Assembly: GCA_021396245.1 (NCBI GenBank)
Contig: WNYE01000040.1
Span: 300,432 to 364,431 of the forward strand
From: Sporothrix humicola
Lineage: Eukaryota > Ascomycota > Sordariomycetes > Ophiostomatales > Ophiostomataceae
Direction: 5' to 3'
DNA length: 64,000 nt
Shown: piece by piece, positions 1 to 11,106 of the stretch
How the letters are laid out: every line of letters starts with the position of its first letter
Numbering within the stretch: position 1 is the stretch's first letter
Notes under the pieces: generated by a model
Seen by the model: only the letters and a program-made list of their open reading frames with translations
Databases searched by the model: none
What the model was told of the DNA's origin: nothing
Position numbers and translations under genes: made by a program

Positions 1-2371
1 GCTCGGACTGCCGCCTAACCACGGATGCGTTTGCCGGGGAAGAAAGGAAGTGTGAAGCGTGCCTTTGCGAGAGGAAAGAACAATGAGAAGAAAAAAAGAA
101 GGCGAAGCGAGATGGAGGGGCGTGTGAGAAAGAAAACTCAAAAATTAATTGACGATTTAAGATCAGAGTTTTCAACACAACGGTACTTAGGAATGGGGGA
201 TACAGGCACAGAAAAACATTAACGAGGTTGGTGATTGACAAAACATGTTTCAATAGGATTTATTCGAGTTTTTGTTGTCGAATATAACTGGCGATGGCTG
301 GTCTTGAGACAATTCCATTGTATGAAAAGTCTGCGAAGAAGGGCGTCGGGCAACTTGAAAAATATTTCGCCAATCCTTCCACGCAATTGTTGACGCAAAA
401 TGTTAACGCACGCACTTAACAAATGCAAAGAAAACCTTAATAGCTGTCGTCAGCCCCGTTGGGTGCATCCTCTTACGACATACATATGTCGCAAGGCTTC
501 AATAAACCACAAGGATCACAGTCTGGCCTGTTCCCAACCCTTTTTCTCTTTCCGAAATCCGTCTCTGCATCCATTTGTCTCCATTTGTCTCCATCTTCGT
601 CGTGATGTCTACGACGACGCTGCAAGGAACCTGTGTTTTGCAGCTCAATGTGGTATTGACATTGCGCGATGGAAATGGATCAAAGGCGGGAAACTGGAGC
701 TCTGGAGCTCCTGAGCTCCTTGACTTGCCTCCTTACCGTGCGTGTATCAACTAATGCCGGCGCTCAGGAGAGAATACACCGACGAGCCGTGTCTTTTGTT
801 ATTTCCCGTGACTTTGGTTCCCGTCCCAGCAAAAGCGACCCTTGCTCACCGAGAAAAAAAAGCACGCCCCAATTCACACCGACTTCCTCCCGTCCCTTCT
901 ATCCTTCTCCTATGCCTCTCTGTCCCGTCCCCCAGGACCCAGGTTCCAGGGACTTAATGACCGTTTCTATGTGCGAGCGCAAGCTCTTTCAGGCACTCAA
1001 TATGGCCCTGCCCCGGTTTTTAGACTCCCCGTAACTTCAGGCCGTGTCTCTGGAGTGCGGTCGCTGGTACTGCGTTTTGACAGTCTCCTCCTGTGCAATT
1101 ACAGGACATACCAAAATACTTGGAATTGCGGTCTTTCTGGGGCATTCCGGGGTTTTCTTGTGCCGTGTTCCTAGTTTGATGTGTTGGCAACGTCCCTCTT
1201 CTTAGATTATGGGGTAACCAAACGTAAAAAAACCTCATAAACTTTGTTTCGGCACCACATGATTCCGTGGAACGGACGTCCAAAGAACATTGCAGGTGGT
1301 GGGATGCTTGTCGAGAATTAACTCCTTCATCTAAACTTTGCGTATTTGTAAACTGGTAAATCCGGGGAGAAGACCTGTCATGATGAAAAAATCTCAGACA
1401 AGCCTTCTGTCACTGCAATCAATCTCACGGCCCAAGTTTTGAGCCTACGAGCCCTTGTTAAAACATGTCTTGCATATCTTCCTTGCTTTTGGTATCAACG
1501 TACAAATGGTACTTGCGAAATATCCCGACCGACATGACAGGTGCACGTAATTACGATAAGCCGTGGCTCAGGGCATGTCCCTGAATCCAGAGGTATCGAG
1601 CCATGGTGTCGTGTTGTCTACATCACAACCCGCCACACAGACAACCACAAAAGTGCAACGACTTGGTGTCTGAATACTGGAGGGGAAGAAATGAAGTCTT
1701 AAGAGGCGATGTGTATGGACGTGCGAAAGCTGCCGGTAGTTGACTAAACTTGGTAATTGAATATTTGGGCGGCGAAATGATTGTCATAGCGAACATCAAC
1801 AGTGTGGTTGTCATTTATATCTGCATTTTGTCACTCAAAAAGAGGATATATTTGATATGAGGAATCAAAGCTAAGTTGAAAATTAAAAATTTTACGAAAA
1901 AAAAAACACTACCAATAAATAAAACCAGCCAAATCGTAATTTCTATTTATCTAAAACAAAAATTAAATAAAAATAAATAATAAATGTCCTAGACACACTA
2001 AATTGGGGGTGGCAATTAAAAAGTGCAAAAAGGGGGAAAGTAAACAAACAAACTAACACTATGCCTGACTAATGGCCACCAATTGTACTAGGGCAGCGCT
2101 TCTTGTCACACCAACACACTACGAGCACAATCACCAAAGTATGAATTGAAAATTGGTAGTAGAAAGGAAAGTAACGCTTGTATTGTGTAATTAAGCTGCG
2201 CTGCGCTGAATTAATAAAAGAGGGTAGGTACAGGAATAGACTTTTTATGCCCGCCAAAGACAATGAAGAAAGAAAAACAAATGAAAATATTGCAAAGGAG
2301 AATATCCATCAGTCGATGACAAAGGAAATAAATCAAACGAATAGCGGAAAACATTAAGACACCAAGCTGCC
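1..2371. other. Intergenic, no gene seen
   Basis: No open frame here looks like protein: the longest run to about 120 codons with no recognisable motif. The stretch from about 1850 to 2060 is strongly A+T-rich with runs of A and repeated AAATAAA-like words. It lies downstream of the stop codon of the Ste3-like gene, so part of it is probably that gene's 3' UTR and polyadenylation region. A small tandem duplication of CCATTTGTCT-like sequence is near 570-595. Confidence 0.6.
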
Positions 2372-4364
2372 CTAATTCTTGCGGACCACTGCACTGGTAG
2401 TGATGCAGCGCTCGACGCGGACGCCCTGTTGAGCTTGCTGCAGCTGCCCGCCGAGGTTGTCCTCGCTCTTCGTGCGGCGACCGCTGGTGGGGGCACTTCC
2501 TCCGGTAACATCATCCTGGGCCTGCGTCGGAAGAGGCTCACTGCCGTCGGACCAGACGTGGGTGCTGACGGCGCGGCCGCCGATGCTGTTGGTGCGGGTG
2601 CCGTCAAAGGGCCGAGTAGAGGAGGGGATGAACATGTGGAAGTGGGTGCCGTCGGTTGCGACTGTCTCGGCCGAAGGCACCAGAATAGGTGCAGTCGAGG
2701 AAGATGAGGTCGGCGGCTGAGGCTGGGAAGGGTCGGTGGATGGTCCGGAGTTAGTGGGCTGCTCCTGTTGTTGCTTCTTGGAAACGTCGCCGAGAGACTT
2801 TGCGTATGTAATGGGACTCCAGGTCACTGCGGGTTGAGTGGATGATGTCGACGGAGTAAACCAGCTGAGGCCCATGGCTTGATTGAAGGGCGCCCGAGAT
2901 GGTGCAGCAACAGCAGCTGGTGGTCGCTGTAGGACACCTGAAGCGAGCTCGACGTCTTGCGTGCTATCTGCAGTGGGAGTAGAGCCTTTGTGCAAGATGC
3001 GCTGGAGGAAGGACGTCTTTCGCGACGCACGGGTATCGGCCACTTCACCCTCGGCCGCCGATGTCATCGGGTAAATGGGCGCACACGATCCTTTGCGTGA
3101 TTGACTTGTTTGTTAGCACGGATAGGAGACATCAAGTAATGTACAACACTAGAGTAGACTTGACCTACCTGAAAGAGTCCAGAGTCGACACTTGCGTGGC
3201 CGCATTGGACATGTTGGACGACGTGTTGGACGCCATGCTGTCAAACGCCGTGCGGTCCGGATCGTACGTCTCTTGCAGGACTGGGAACAGGCGGCCGAGG
3301 CCCACGGCCAGCAGGTATTCGCGGTACACGTTGATGGCCTCCTTGGACGTGCCGAAAAAGATGAAAGCGATGAAAGCGCTGACGACGGGGATCCAGCTCA
3401 TGTTGAGCGCCAGGAAGCCGAGGTCCTTGTATGATAGAATGGTGATGGAGTTGTAGGGGATGAAAATGTTGTAATGGACCGAGTTAAAGTCGGACGGGTA
3501 GTTCCAGGGCCACCCTTGAATCAGATTGATGGCGCAGAAGGCGGTGATGATAGGCGTGTAGGGTACTAGAATGCACAGGACCATGAAATACAGCTTGCGG
3601 CGGGCGCGCTGGCGACGGGCATAGGCGACGGAGTTGGTACCTCCGAGAGCGGCCTGGGAGCTCTCGTCGACCTGGCGGAAGCGGCGGTAGGTTTGGACTG
3701 CTTGTTAGCGGGGATCATCAAAATAAAAGGACAAGTATATGTACCTACATGTGTAGTAGCATGAGGCGATGGTGAAGAAGAGAGGCGGCAGGATAAAAAA
3801 GACGAGAAAGACGGCCGTGGCATCATAGGCATTGGTGCATCCACTGGCTGGGGCAATGGCGTAGCGCTGGCCCTGCACAAAAATCGTGACAATGATTTGC
3901 AGAACGGGAACAGGGAAGATGATGAGCGACTGCGCTATCAGGCGCTTGCGCTTCTCCTTGTTCGACAGGCTAGTAACGCGTGTCAAGCCGACCTGGCTCG
4001 CCAGACGCTGCATGATGGCACAAACACTGGTGCTGTAGACCGTGACGAGGGCATACTGAACATATGCCTGCAAGTCACACCAGCCATAGCCGAGCCACCA
4101 GCTGGAAAAGTCCTGGTTGTGCCAGATGGCCGCGTTGACAAAGACAAACAGGATGAGGAACCACAGGTTGATCACATAGACACAAGCCGGGAACTCTCCG
4201 TTGCGCCAGAGAAGCCGTAGCGGAACCCATGTCAAGAGAATGACAATGGGACAAAGGATGAGGCGGAGGATGACGTTGGCGACGAGGGCTGGTGGTGTCG
4301 GGAGTGTTCCGGCGCGGCCCCAGATGAGCACGCCTGTGTCTGTGTAGTAAGGAGTTGTCTCCAT
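2372..4364 (-). CDS. STE3: Ste3-type a-factor pheromone receptor (7-TM GPCR)
   Basis: Three exons: 4364-3749, 3697-3169 and 3104-2372, giving 625 aa with phases that join. Both introns (51 and 64 bp) have a GTAGGT donor and a GCTAAC branch a few bases before the acceptor. Seven hydrophobic helices fill exons 1 and 2 (about residues 20-345). The loop with LPTPPALVANVILRL, the tryptophan-rich stretch after helix 2 (NQDFSSWWLGYGWCD) and the basic third cytoplasmic loop (YARRQRARRKLYF) fit the fungal Ste3/GPCR class D family. About 280 residues of Ser/Thr/Pro/Gln-rich cytoplasmic tail follow. In the family the receptor senses the lipid-modified mating pheromone at the plasma membrane and signals through a heterotrimeric G protein to the mating MAPK cascade. 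No mating-type or pheromone gene is visible nearby. The start is the first ATG of the frame in the receptor N-terminus. Family assignment is firm; tail length depends on the second acceptor, chosen by frame and branch spacing. Confidence 0.9.
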
Positions 4365-6614
4365 GTTGATGCGGGTGAGTGATGTGATATAGATCCGTTG
4401 ATGCTGGTGATGATGCTCGGTGATAGTTTAATATATCTCGTCTTCCAAGATGCTCAAGATCAAGAGGAGGAGAAGAGAGAAAGAGAAGAGAAAAGTCAAA
4501 CGGCCTTCTTGTAGGGGAGAGATATAAAAAACAGTATCCCGTATTTAAAGGAGACACAGTGGACGCTGCTTGTTGCTGGTCAATAGGACAGGCAGAGACC
4601 TCTCGGAATAGAGTCTGATATGTGACCTCCTTGACCCTCCTTGCCCACTTTGCTATTCACGCCCAGCAAGGGGCGGAAGTAGTGTGTGATAACTCTGAAT
4701 AGAAGTGCTTCACCTCAGTATCAATGTGACGGGAAGGGTATATCTTGGCATAGACTGGAATAGATGAAAACGAAACGTGGGTGTGATCGCGGGTGAGACT
4801 GTGGATGCGGATGAGAGGCCATGATGGGGGCCGAGCATCATGAATAGCGGATCGACATGGCCACCTTTTGTTTGAGACGACCCGCGTGGAAATTTGAATA
4901 AGACGAGAAAGTGACAAAAGTGACAAAAAGCGAGAAAGAGTGACAAGAGGAAAGGTGAGATGGGATGAGAGTTTTAAACAGGGTATAATAGACAAAACAG
5001 TGTGAAAGGGTCATGACCGATGTGGATAGAGAAGGATAGTGTAGTGAAAGGAAAAGGTTGTCCTATTGACGAAAAGAGAACAAGAGTACAACGTAACAAA
5101 TAGAGAGAGAGGTAAAAGAGCAACAGAAAATGAAATCCGACAGGTGATGAAAGGCACGACGTGGGAAATGTGCTGAGATGGCAAGGGAGGCCCTGTATGC
5201 CACAACTAGATAGTTCTAGGCCTGCCATCCTGTCAAAGAGAGTGAGAGAGGACGTAAAAAGAGCGAGGCTTGTGAGGCTTGAGAGACACACAAAGGCCAG
5301 ATGCGGACAGGCATCCAAAGTCGTACCCTCAATTCCTCAATAGACGTCTAATTCGGCAAAAAAGACACGGGATGTGACTAGCATCATAGCCCAACATGCA
5401 CACGCAACACGGCCAAACAAGGGCTGCCATAGCGCCAGTTGAGCCAAATTCCAATAGTCTCGTCAAATTCGGCCGCCCAAAGAGACACAAGGACTCAAAA
5501 GGTTGGCCGTCGTCCTTGTCAAAGGGAGAGGCCGGACGTAGCAAGCGGCGGCTGATCGTCTCTTCGTCACTTTTGGGGGCGGCGACCGGGGGAATACTAT
5601 TCATGGTTTAAGGAGATTTTCTTAGGCCCCTAGGAGATTTGGGAGATTTGGGGGGCGATGCGCTATTCATGCCGGGCTGACGTTTGCTGTCTTGTTGCCG
5701 TCTTGGTATGTTTTTGTGTGGAAGGTTGATGCAAGTTGAGGTTGTTCGTGGTTCTATTCAGACCCAAAAGGGGAAAGGCGCTTTCCCAAATAGGCAATTT
5801 CCCTTATTGAGGACTTGGGGCCGGAGCCTGCAGGCCTTTTTGTAGCTTTTTTGTTGTCGTTTTCCTCAATGCTTTCCGCGAACGTGGAGCCAAGACATGT
5901 TCCCTGCCATGAATTTTTAAATTCCTGCATTTCTGCACTTCTGCCACATTCTATTCTATTTATTGCTCGCGCCCGGCGATCTGAGACGTCATATTGGTCC
6001 GCATCGTCGACTGGACGGTCAGTCTTTTCGCCGGCTCGCTAGTTTCTAGTTTTGTTTTTTAACGGTCCCGGGACAGGTTGTGGCCGCTTCTGGTAGTGGT
6101 CTCATTTCATCACCAACTGAAGACGAAGTCCCTTGCAGTGTTGTCGAGAGAGCTTTTACGAAATGCCTTTCTCGAGGAGCTCTTCTGTGAGGTGAAAATG
6201 GCAGTCGCTATTGAGGTCTGAATGTCGTTTGGATAAAGGCGGGTCTTCACCAGCCACACTTCGGCAGTCGTCTTCTGCCAATGCACGGGCCATTCGACGC
6301 CACACTTATGGGAGGTAAGAGCCCATAATCAGCTTGAAATTGGGAGGAGCAAGACGCAGAGCTAGGGAGGTGAGGGAGGGCGAAAACGCGCCAGCGACCA
6401 GTAAAGTGCGCCAGTGACGCGGAGCGCGATTGCGCCGTGCCTGGTGCGTGCACCTGCCGTTTGTTCCTGTCTGTGCTTTTCATTGTCTTTGCGCTTCCCC
6501 TCTCCTCATCGCATCACCAACGCCAACAGTCTCAAAAGTCTTTGATCAACCTCAACCAACAGTCGCCACCCGCACACTTTCGCTCACACCATCCTCCCCT
6601 CCCACTCGTCCACA
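4365..6614. other. Intergenic: divergent upstream regions of STE3-like and RIM1-like genes
   Basis: No supported gene. From about 4440 to 5140 the + strand is purine-rich (GA-rich), which is CT-rich on the sense strand of the Ste3-like gene to its left and resembles the pyrimidine-rich leaders of other genes here. The rest holds only short frames without motifs. The last 100 bases before 6615 are C/A-rich and end in a good start context, CACAATG. Confidence 0.5.
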
Positions 6615-7099
6615 ATGTCTTTCGCTATGCGCCGTGGCCTCGGCCTCACCTCCTCGCTCGCCTCGTCGGCCCGCGCCTTCAGCACCACGCCTGCTCGCCA
6701 GGTCGCCCGCATCACCATTGTCGGCCATCTCGGCGACACACCCGAGCTGCAGGCCACCAGCACGGGCCATGAGGTGCTCAAGTACGTCGTCGCCAGCAGC
6801 AGCGGCCCCCGCGACAACCGCCAGACGAGCTGGTTCCGCGTCTCGAGCTTCCTGCCCGAGGGCCCGCAGCGCGAGCTGCTGCGCGGCCTGCCCAAGGGCA
6901 CGCTGGTGTTTGTCGAGGGCGATGCCACGATGAGCACGTACCAGGACGCCGAGGGAAAGACCAAGAGCGCGCTGAACATTATGCAGCGTATGTCCCGGAC
7001 CCCGAGAATTCCACAATGTATCGATTATCAGTCATCCACTAACAACTTGCAGGCAGCATCGAGGTCCTCAAGCGCCCTGCTCAGACCGAGTCGGCATAA
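6615..7099 (+). CDS. RIM1: Mitochondrial single-stranded DNA-binding protein (Rim1/mtSSB type)
   Basis: Two exons, 6615-6987 and 7053-7099, encode 139 aa. The 65-bp intron has GTATGT at the donor and CTAAC just before TTGCAG, and the join restores the family ending QRSIEVLKRP. Residues 1 to about 28 form an Arg/Ser/Ala-rich presequence with the common RAFSTTPAR cleavage context. The rest is one OB fold (IVGHLGDTPEL, TSWFRVSSF, GTLVFVEGDATMSTY), the size and order of SSB/Rim1. The family coats single-stranded mtDNA and supports its replication. The gene converges on the glutathione synthetase gene, with 280 bp between the two stop codons. The start codon is the first ATG in a CACAATG context directly before the presequence. 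Confidence 0.92.
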
Positions 7100-7379
7100 A
7101 CGATCGCATCGATTGACATTGACAGCCCGACCGGCTGGACGTAACATTTCTTTTGTATATGGTGTGTCGAGATAATGTACTTGTACTTATAGGGGAGGAA
7201 GAGAAGGGAACCGAACGGGACGATAACGCAGCTCGACCATACCAATGCCACGCTCTATCCCAGCTCTACGAACATAGAACAATTAATACCCTCAAAAAAC
7301 ATCCAGAAAAATATATATGCCAGAAGATCTAAGCTATGAAAAAGGTTGAAACGAAAACGCTTATCTACACCGGGTTCGC

Positions 7380-9003
7380 CTACACCAGGTTGACCGAGTC
7401 CATGCAGCCGAACCCGGCAGCAACGCCGCCCTCCTCGCTCTGGTCGCCCTTGGTGCGCAGCAGATATCCCGCCGACTCGTTGCGCAGGATGGCCTCGTTG
7501 CTCTCGCTTCCCCAGATGCACGTTCCGTAGATGCCCAGCTCGCAGATCACGCCGCCCTGCTCAATCTGCCCATTGCGCAGAATCAGGTTGGCCACCGGCG
7601 GCGGCTCAATCAGCTCCATGAGAATGTACGACGCCCAATGCTCGGCGGGGACTTCCTTTAAGTGGGTAGGGATCTTGTCCTTGTAGTAGTTGTTGCCGCC
7701 GCCCTCGCGCTGCGGCTTGAGCACAAACTTGCGGCACACGGTCGCGTCCTGCGCCCACTCGCGCGCTTGCCGGCCAGCCGCCGACTCCGTGTCCAGGGGG
7801 TAAATGTTGGTAAAGGTGCGGCGCAGCGTGTTTTGCAGTGAAGGGTCTGCCACAAAGTGGCCGAGCTCGGACGCCGCACCGTCCTGAGACGGGGTGGCCA
7901 GGACTTGCTGCACCTTTTTCGTGCCGGCCACTTGTGTGAGGATCGTCGGACACTTGATGGCGGATGACCGCTCAACCTGGTAGCGGGCCTCCCACGCCGA
8001 CTCGTCGGGGTAGTCCGAGGGACCGTAGCCGGCGCGCATGTAGACGACGGCGACCTCGTAGTTTTGGGTGGGCGAGTGCTTGTACACAAGTGGGCGCCGC
8101 GGCGATGTGGTATCGACGGTCGTCTGCTGCAGAATGGCGCTGAAGGGCACGCGGAACACGGGCGCCTCGACCTCGTACTCAATGTGGCGCTGGTCAAACA
8201 CGTTGCGCTCGCCGTCCTGGGTGAGGAAGACGACACAGCGGGGAAGCGATCCAGACGTCGAGGGCTCGCTCTTGTTGTACAGCTCGAATGCGGCCTGGAT
8301 ACCAGCTGCAATGTCGCGGCTGCTCGTGTTGTTGGGAAGATCGTATGCCGCCTCGCCTCCTGCCTTTAGCAGGGGGTACTCCGTCTTGGCCAAGAACTTG
8401 TGCAGCTTTGACGCCTGGCCCGACAGGCCGCCAAAGGATGCCGCGATTGTGTTGAACTCGACCTGCTTGATCTGGAGATGGGACTCCTTTCCTGATGCTG
8501 CGTCTGCCGCCTCCTGGTGCACCAGATAGTCTGACCGGAAAATGCCCAGCGAGTGCTTGTGCGTGTAGCCCTCCTTCTTGACGCGCTCATGCACGCTCCA
8601 CAGCTTCGTCGTAAAGTCGTCGCCAGAGACTCTTGTCGTTGTCAGCATCTATCAATATGAAAATATGAATACTGGGGGTGGGTATGGCCTACTCCTTGAC
8701 TATCCGCGCAAGAAAGGCCTCGTCCTGGCTGATCTTGGCATACAGCTCGTTGTACGCCTGCTGCGCACCCTGCGCCTCCTCGAAACACGACCGCGAAAAC
8801 GGGCTCGGAAACAGCGTCACCGGCGCCGACATGGCCAGCGTGCTGGTGAGCTCGGCTTCCGTTCCGCTAATGGCTGCCGGCGGTGGCCGCACCGTCAGCC
8901 CGTTGGCTATGCTCCAGTCCTTGATCACCTGCACGAGCCGTTGCCGCTCAGCCTCGTCCACGGCCGGTGGGTATGCCGCCGTGGCATCGGATCCGGATGC
9001 CAT
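7380..9003 (-). CDS. GSH2: Glutathione synthetase (ATP-dependent, eukaryotic type)
   Basis: Two exons, 9003-8693 and 8631-7380, encode 520 aa, against 491 aa in budding yeast. The enzyme ligates gamma-glutamylcysteine to glycine in the cytosol, the last step of glutathione synthesis. Family hallmarks are HSLGIFRSDYLVH, the substrate motif KQVEFNTIAASFGG, NERNVFDQ-like GERNVFDQ, YMRAGYGPSDY, the ATP-grasp glycine-rich segment LKPQREGGGNNYY and the C-terminal loop EGGVAAGFGCMDS. The intron needs care. An acceptor immediately before an internal ATG (8648) leaves the frame broken with the GTAGGC donor. An acceptor after GCTGACAACGACAAG keeps frame and gives IVKEVSGDDF, which matches the family. 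The start gives MASGSDATAAYPP, and a longer in-frame start at 9069 is less likely. Confidence 0.93.
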
Positions 9004-10639
9004 TGTGAGATTGTGAGGGGTGTGGGTGGGGACCAAGAAACGAGGGGTTGAGGTTGACGAGGCGAGCACGGACAGCTATGAGCTATGAGGCGATCGACAA
9101 AATCAACAAAAAAAGACGAATGCGAATCTGAGCTGATATAAAAGAACGTATGGACGTCTGAGATGACAAACCGTCGGAAACTATTGCGTGCAAAAAGCGC
9201 ACAAAAGCGCAACACTAGAAGCTAACCATATTACAAAGCGACAGCCGCGCCCAGCCGGCGATGGCGACTTGTCAACGGGCGGCTAACAGTATTTACAGCG
9301 CTGTTGCGACCAAGCTAGCGGGAAGCAACCCCCACTCCACCCACTCTCTGAAGGTCCGGTCCGGAGCTGTCTCATGCCTGCCATGTGCATCCAATGGGTT
9401 TACATAGACTCCACGTTGTGCAGCTGTTGATTCTCGTGGTTTATATTCAGCTTAGAGATTTGGCGTTTTGATTTATTTCATCTTATTGTTTTTATGAGTG
9501 ACCTTTTCTTGTCATGTATTTTTTTTTTTACTCAACGAAGGAATGAACATGAGAAAGAAAAAGGAAAGAAAAAAGAACATCAATGTCACAGCCGAGCCAT
9601 GCAAAACCTCCACTTTCTTGGGTAAATTTACTTCGTATATATTTATTATATGTATAGATCTTTGAAATAATAACAATAAGAACACTGGTGCTGAAAGAAT
9701 ACAAGTCCACACAGCGTGCGTTGTATGGCAAGGTCCGGCTTCAACAATTCGCCCTAAAAAGAGAGTCAGGGGAGCTATGGGACCGGATGTTGGTTTCTAG
9801 ACTGGAAGATACAAGCTATTAACAGCTGTTAACCAATATACCGCAAATAGAATACGTTTCTTATTGCAAACTCTTGTCTGGCAACAGTACATGTTGTCAC
9901 TTTCTTCTTCGACCGAGATGCGATCACGTGATACATTTCTTACACGGAATGTATGTCTGACGTCGGCCGGCTTCTGCACATGCATTATCCGATTTGTATT
10001 CAGCCTAAAGTAAAAGTAAAGATAATACATACTGAAACGATATAAAACTCATAGTTAATATAAATTAGTTAAATTGTAAGTGTCTAGAAATCGGCAATTT
10101 TGAAGCCAAAAGGACATCGTGACATGTTGGATATTAAAATATCACTGTACCGGGGCACCACTACTCCCCGCGCTACGGTGATCGTTGGCGCAATTGCTCT
10201 CTACGCGCCTACCTGGCCCTACGCGTTCGCTGGCAAGAACGATCCAGAACGTTTTTGGAGTCTACTCTTTTTTTTCGACATCCCAAAAATAGCCAACACA
10301 GACAGCCCCTTGCATCCGCATCACGACTCGGGGTCCTCTAAGTCAAGGACGACATCCAAGGCCTCTGATTCATAGCTCGAATTGCTCTTTCGTACCGCAT
10401 AGCATTGCGCTGAGGAGCCGGTCGATTTGCCCCTCGTCTTTTTGTGTTTTGCGCCGGGGCCATTTTAACATTTTCGCCTTCACGACTCGTTGCCCCAGTG
10501 AAGTCAACATCAATCGAAGTTGAATCGAGCACGACCTTTTGATCTTCGAAAGCGGGACGACACCTCCTCTAGTTGGGAGGCTTGGCCTGCTGAAGGACCC
10601 TGCATTGCGACGTCTTCTCTTTGGCATACAGTGGCGACT

Positions 10640-10950
10640 TACGACTTGACTTTATTCATCTTACGGAGTACTTGCGTCTCATTTTCATATCATCCACGTC
10701 TCATTAATCACTCCTTTTTCTCATACCCCTGCTCGTTTTCACTCATCAATCACAGAACCCTCACATTTCTCATTTCATTTTCAGCCTCAATTTCATTAGC
10801 GTTCTCATCAGCTTTCTCATCAGCTTTTTTCATCATTTTTCACTCTCTTTTTCATCACTTTTTTCATTTGATCATATTCTCTTCTCACACTCGTTTTCGC
10901 CTCATTTTTTTTCAACACTTTTAATTTTCATTTCTTTACCTATACCCCTA
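10640..10950 (+). promoter_or_regulatory. Pyrimidine-rich leader with many TCAT/TCAC words
   Basis: About 300 bases are nearly all T and C with A, and the words TCAT and TCAC recur some twenty times, including adjacent copies of TTCTCATCAGCTTT-like sequence. It lies directly before the SNF2-type gene and is probably promoter or 5' UTR. Clusters of such short pyrimidine words can bind RNA-binding proteins, but that role is inference. Confidence 0.4.
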
Positions 10951-10966
10951 CCAGATGAACCTTTCA

Positions 10967-11064
10967 GTAAGTGGCGACACCCTCTTCTTTCACTTGTTTT
11001 CATGTTCACCACCTTTCATCCCGCTTCACTTCTGGCATCTCATCCAACATTCACTAACACTGAG
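10967..11064 (+). other. Candidate 5' leader intron of the SNF2-type gene
   Basis: A GTAAGT donor at 10967 is followed by CACTAACACTGAG, so an intron ending at 11064 has the same short branch-to-acceptor spacing as confirmed introns in this window. An ATG at 10955 then reads through four codons, joins in frame to 11065 and adds 18 residues (MNLS plus PPSARYSLYRRAAN) to the start at 11107. A later TAG acceptor at 11079 is also possible and would break this frame. Whether it is a UTR intron or coding is open. Confidence 0.45.
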
Positions 11065-11106
11065 CCACCATCTGCTAGATATTCTCTTTATCGGAGGGCT
11101 GCCAAC

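Larger units (their letters stand above)
9004..11106. other. Intergenic: divergent upstream regions of GSH2-like and SNF2-like genes
   Basis: No supported gene. The part from about 9400 to 10100 is A+T-rich with short frames only. From about 10640 to 10950 the + strand is a pyrimidine-rich leader described separately. It is followed by a candidate leader intron directly before the SNF2 start. Confidence 0.5.

Noticed and set aside
2372..4364. Mating-type locus
   Set aside because: The pheromone receptor alone does not mark the locus. No HMG-box or alpha-box gene, and no pheromone precursor, is present.
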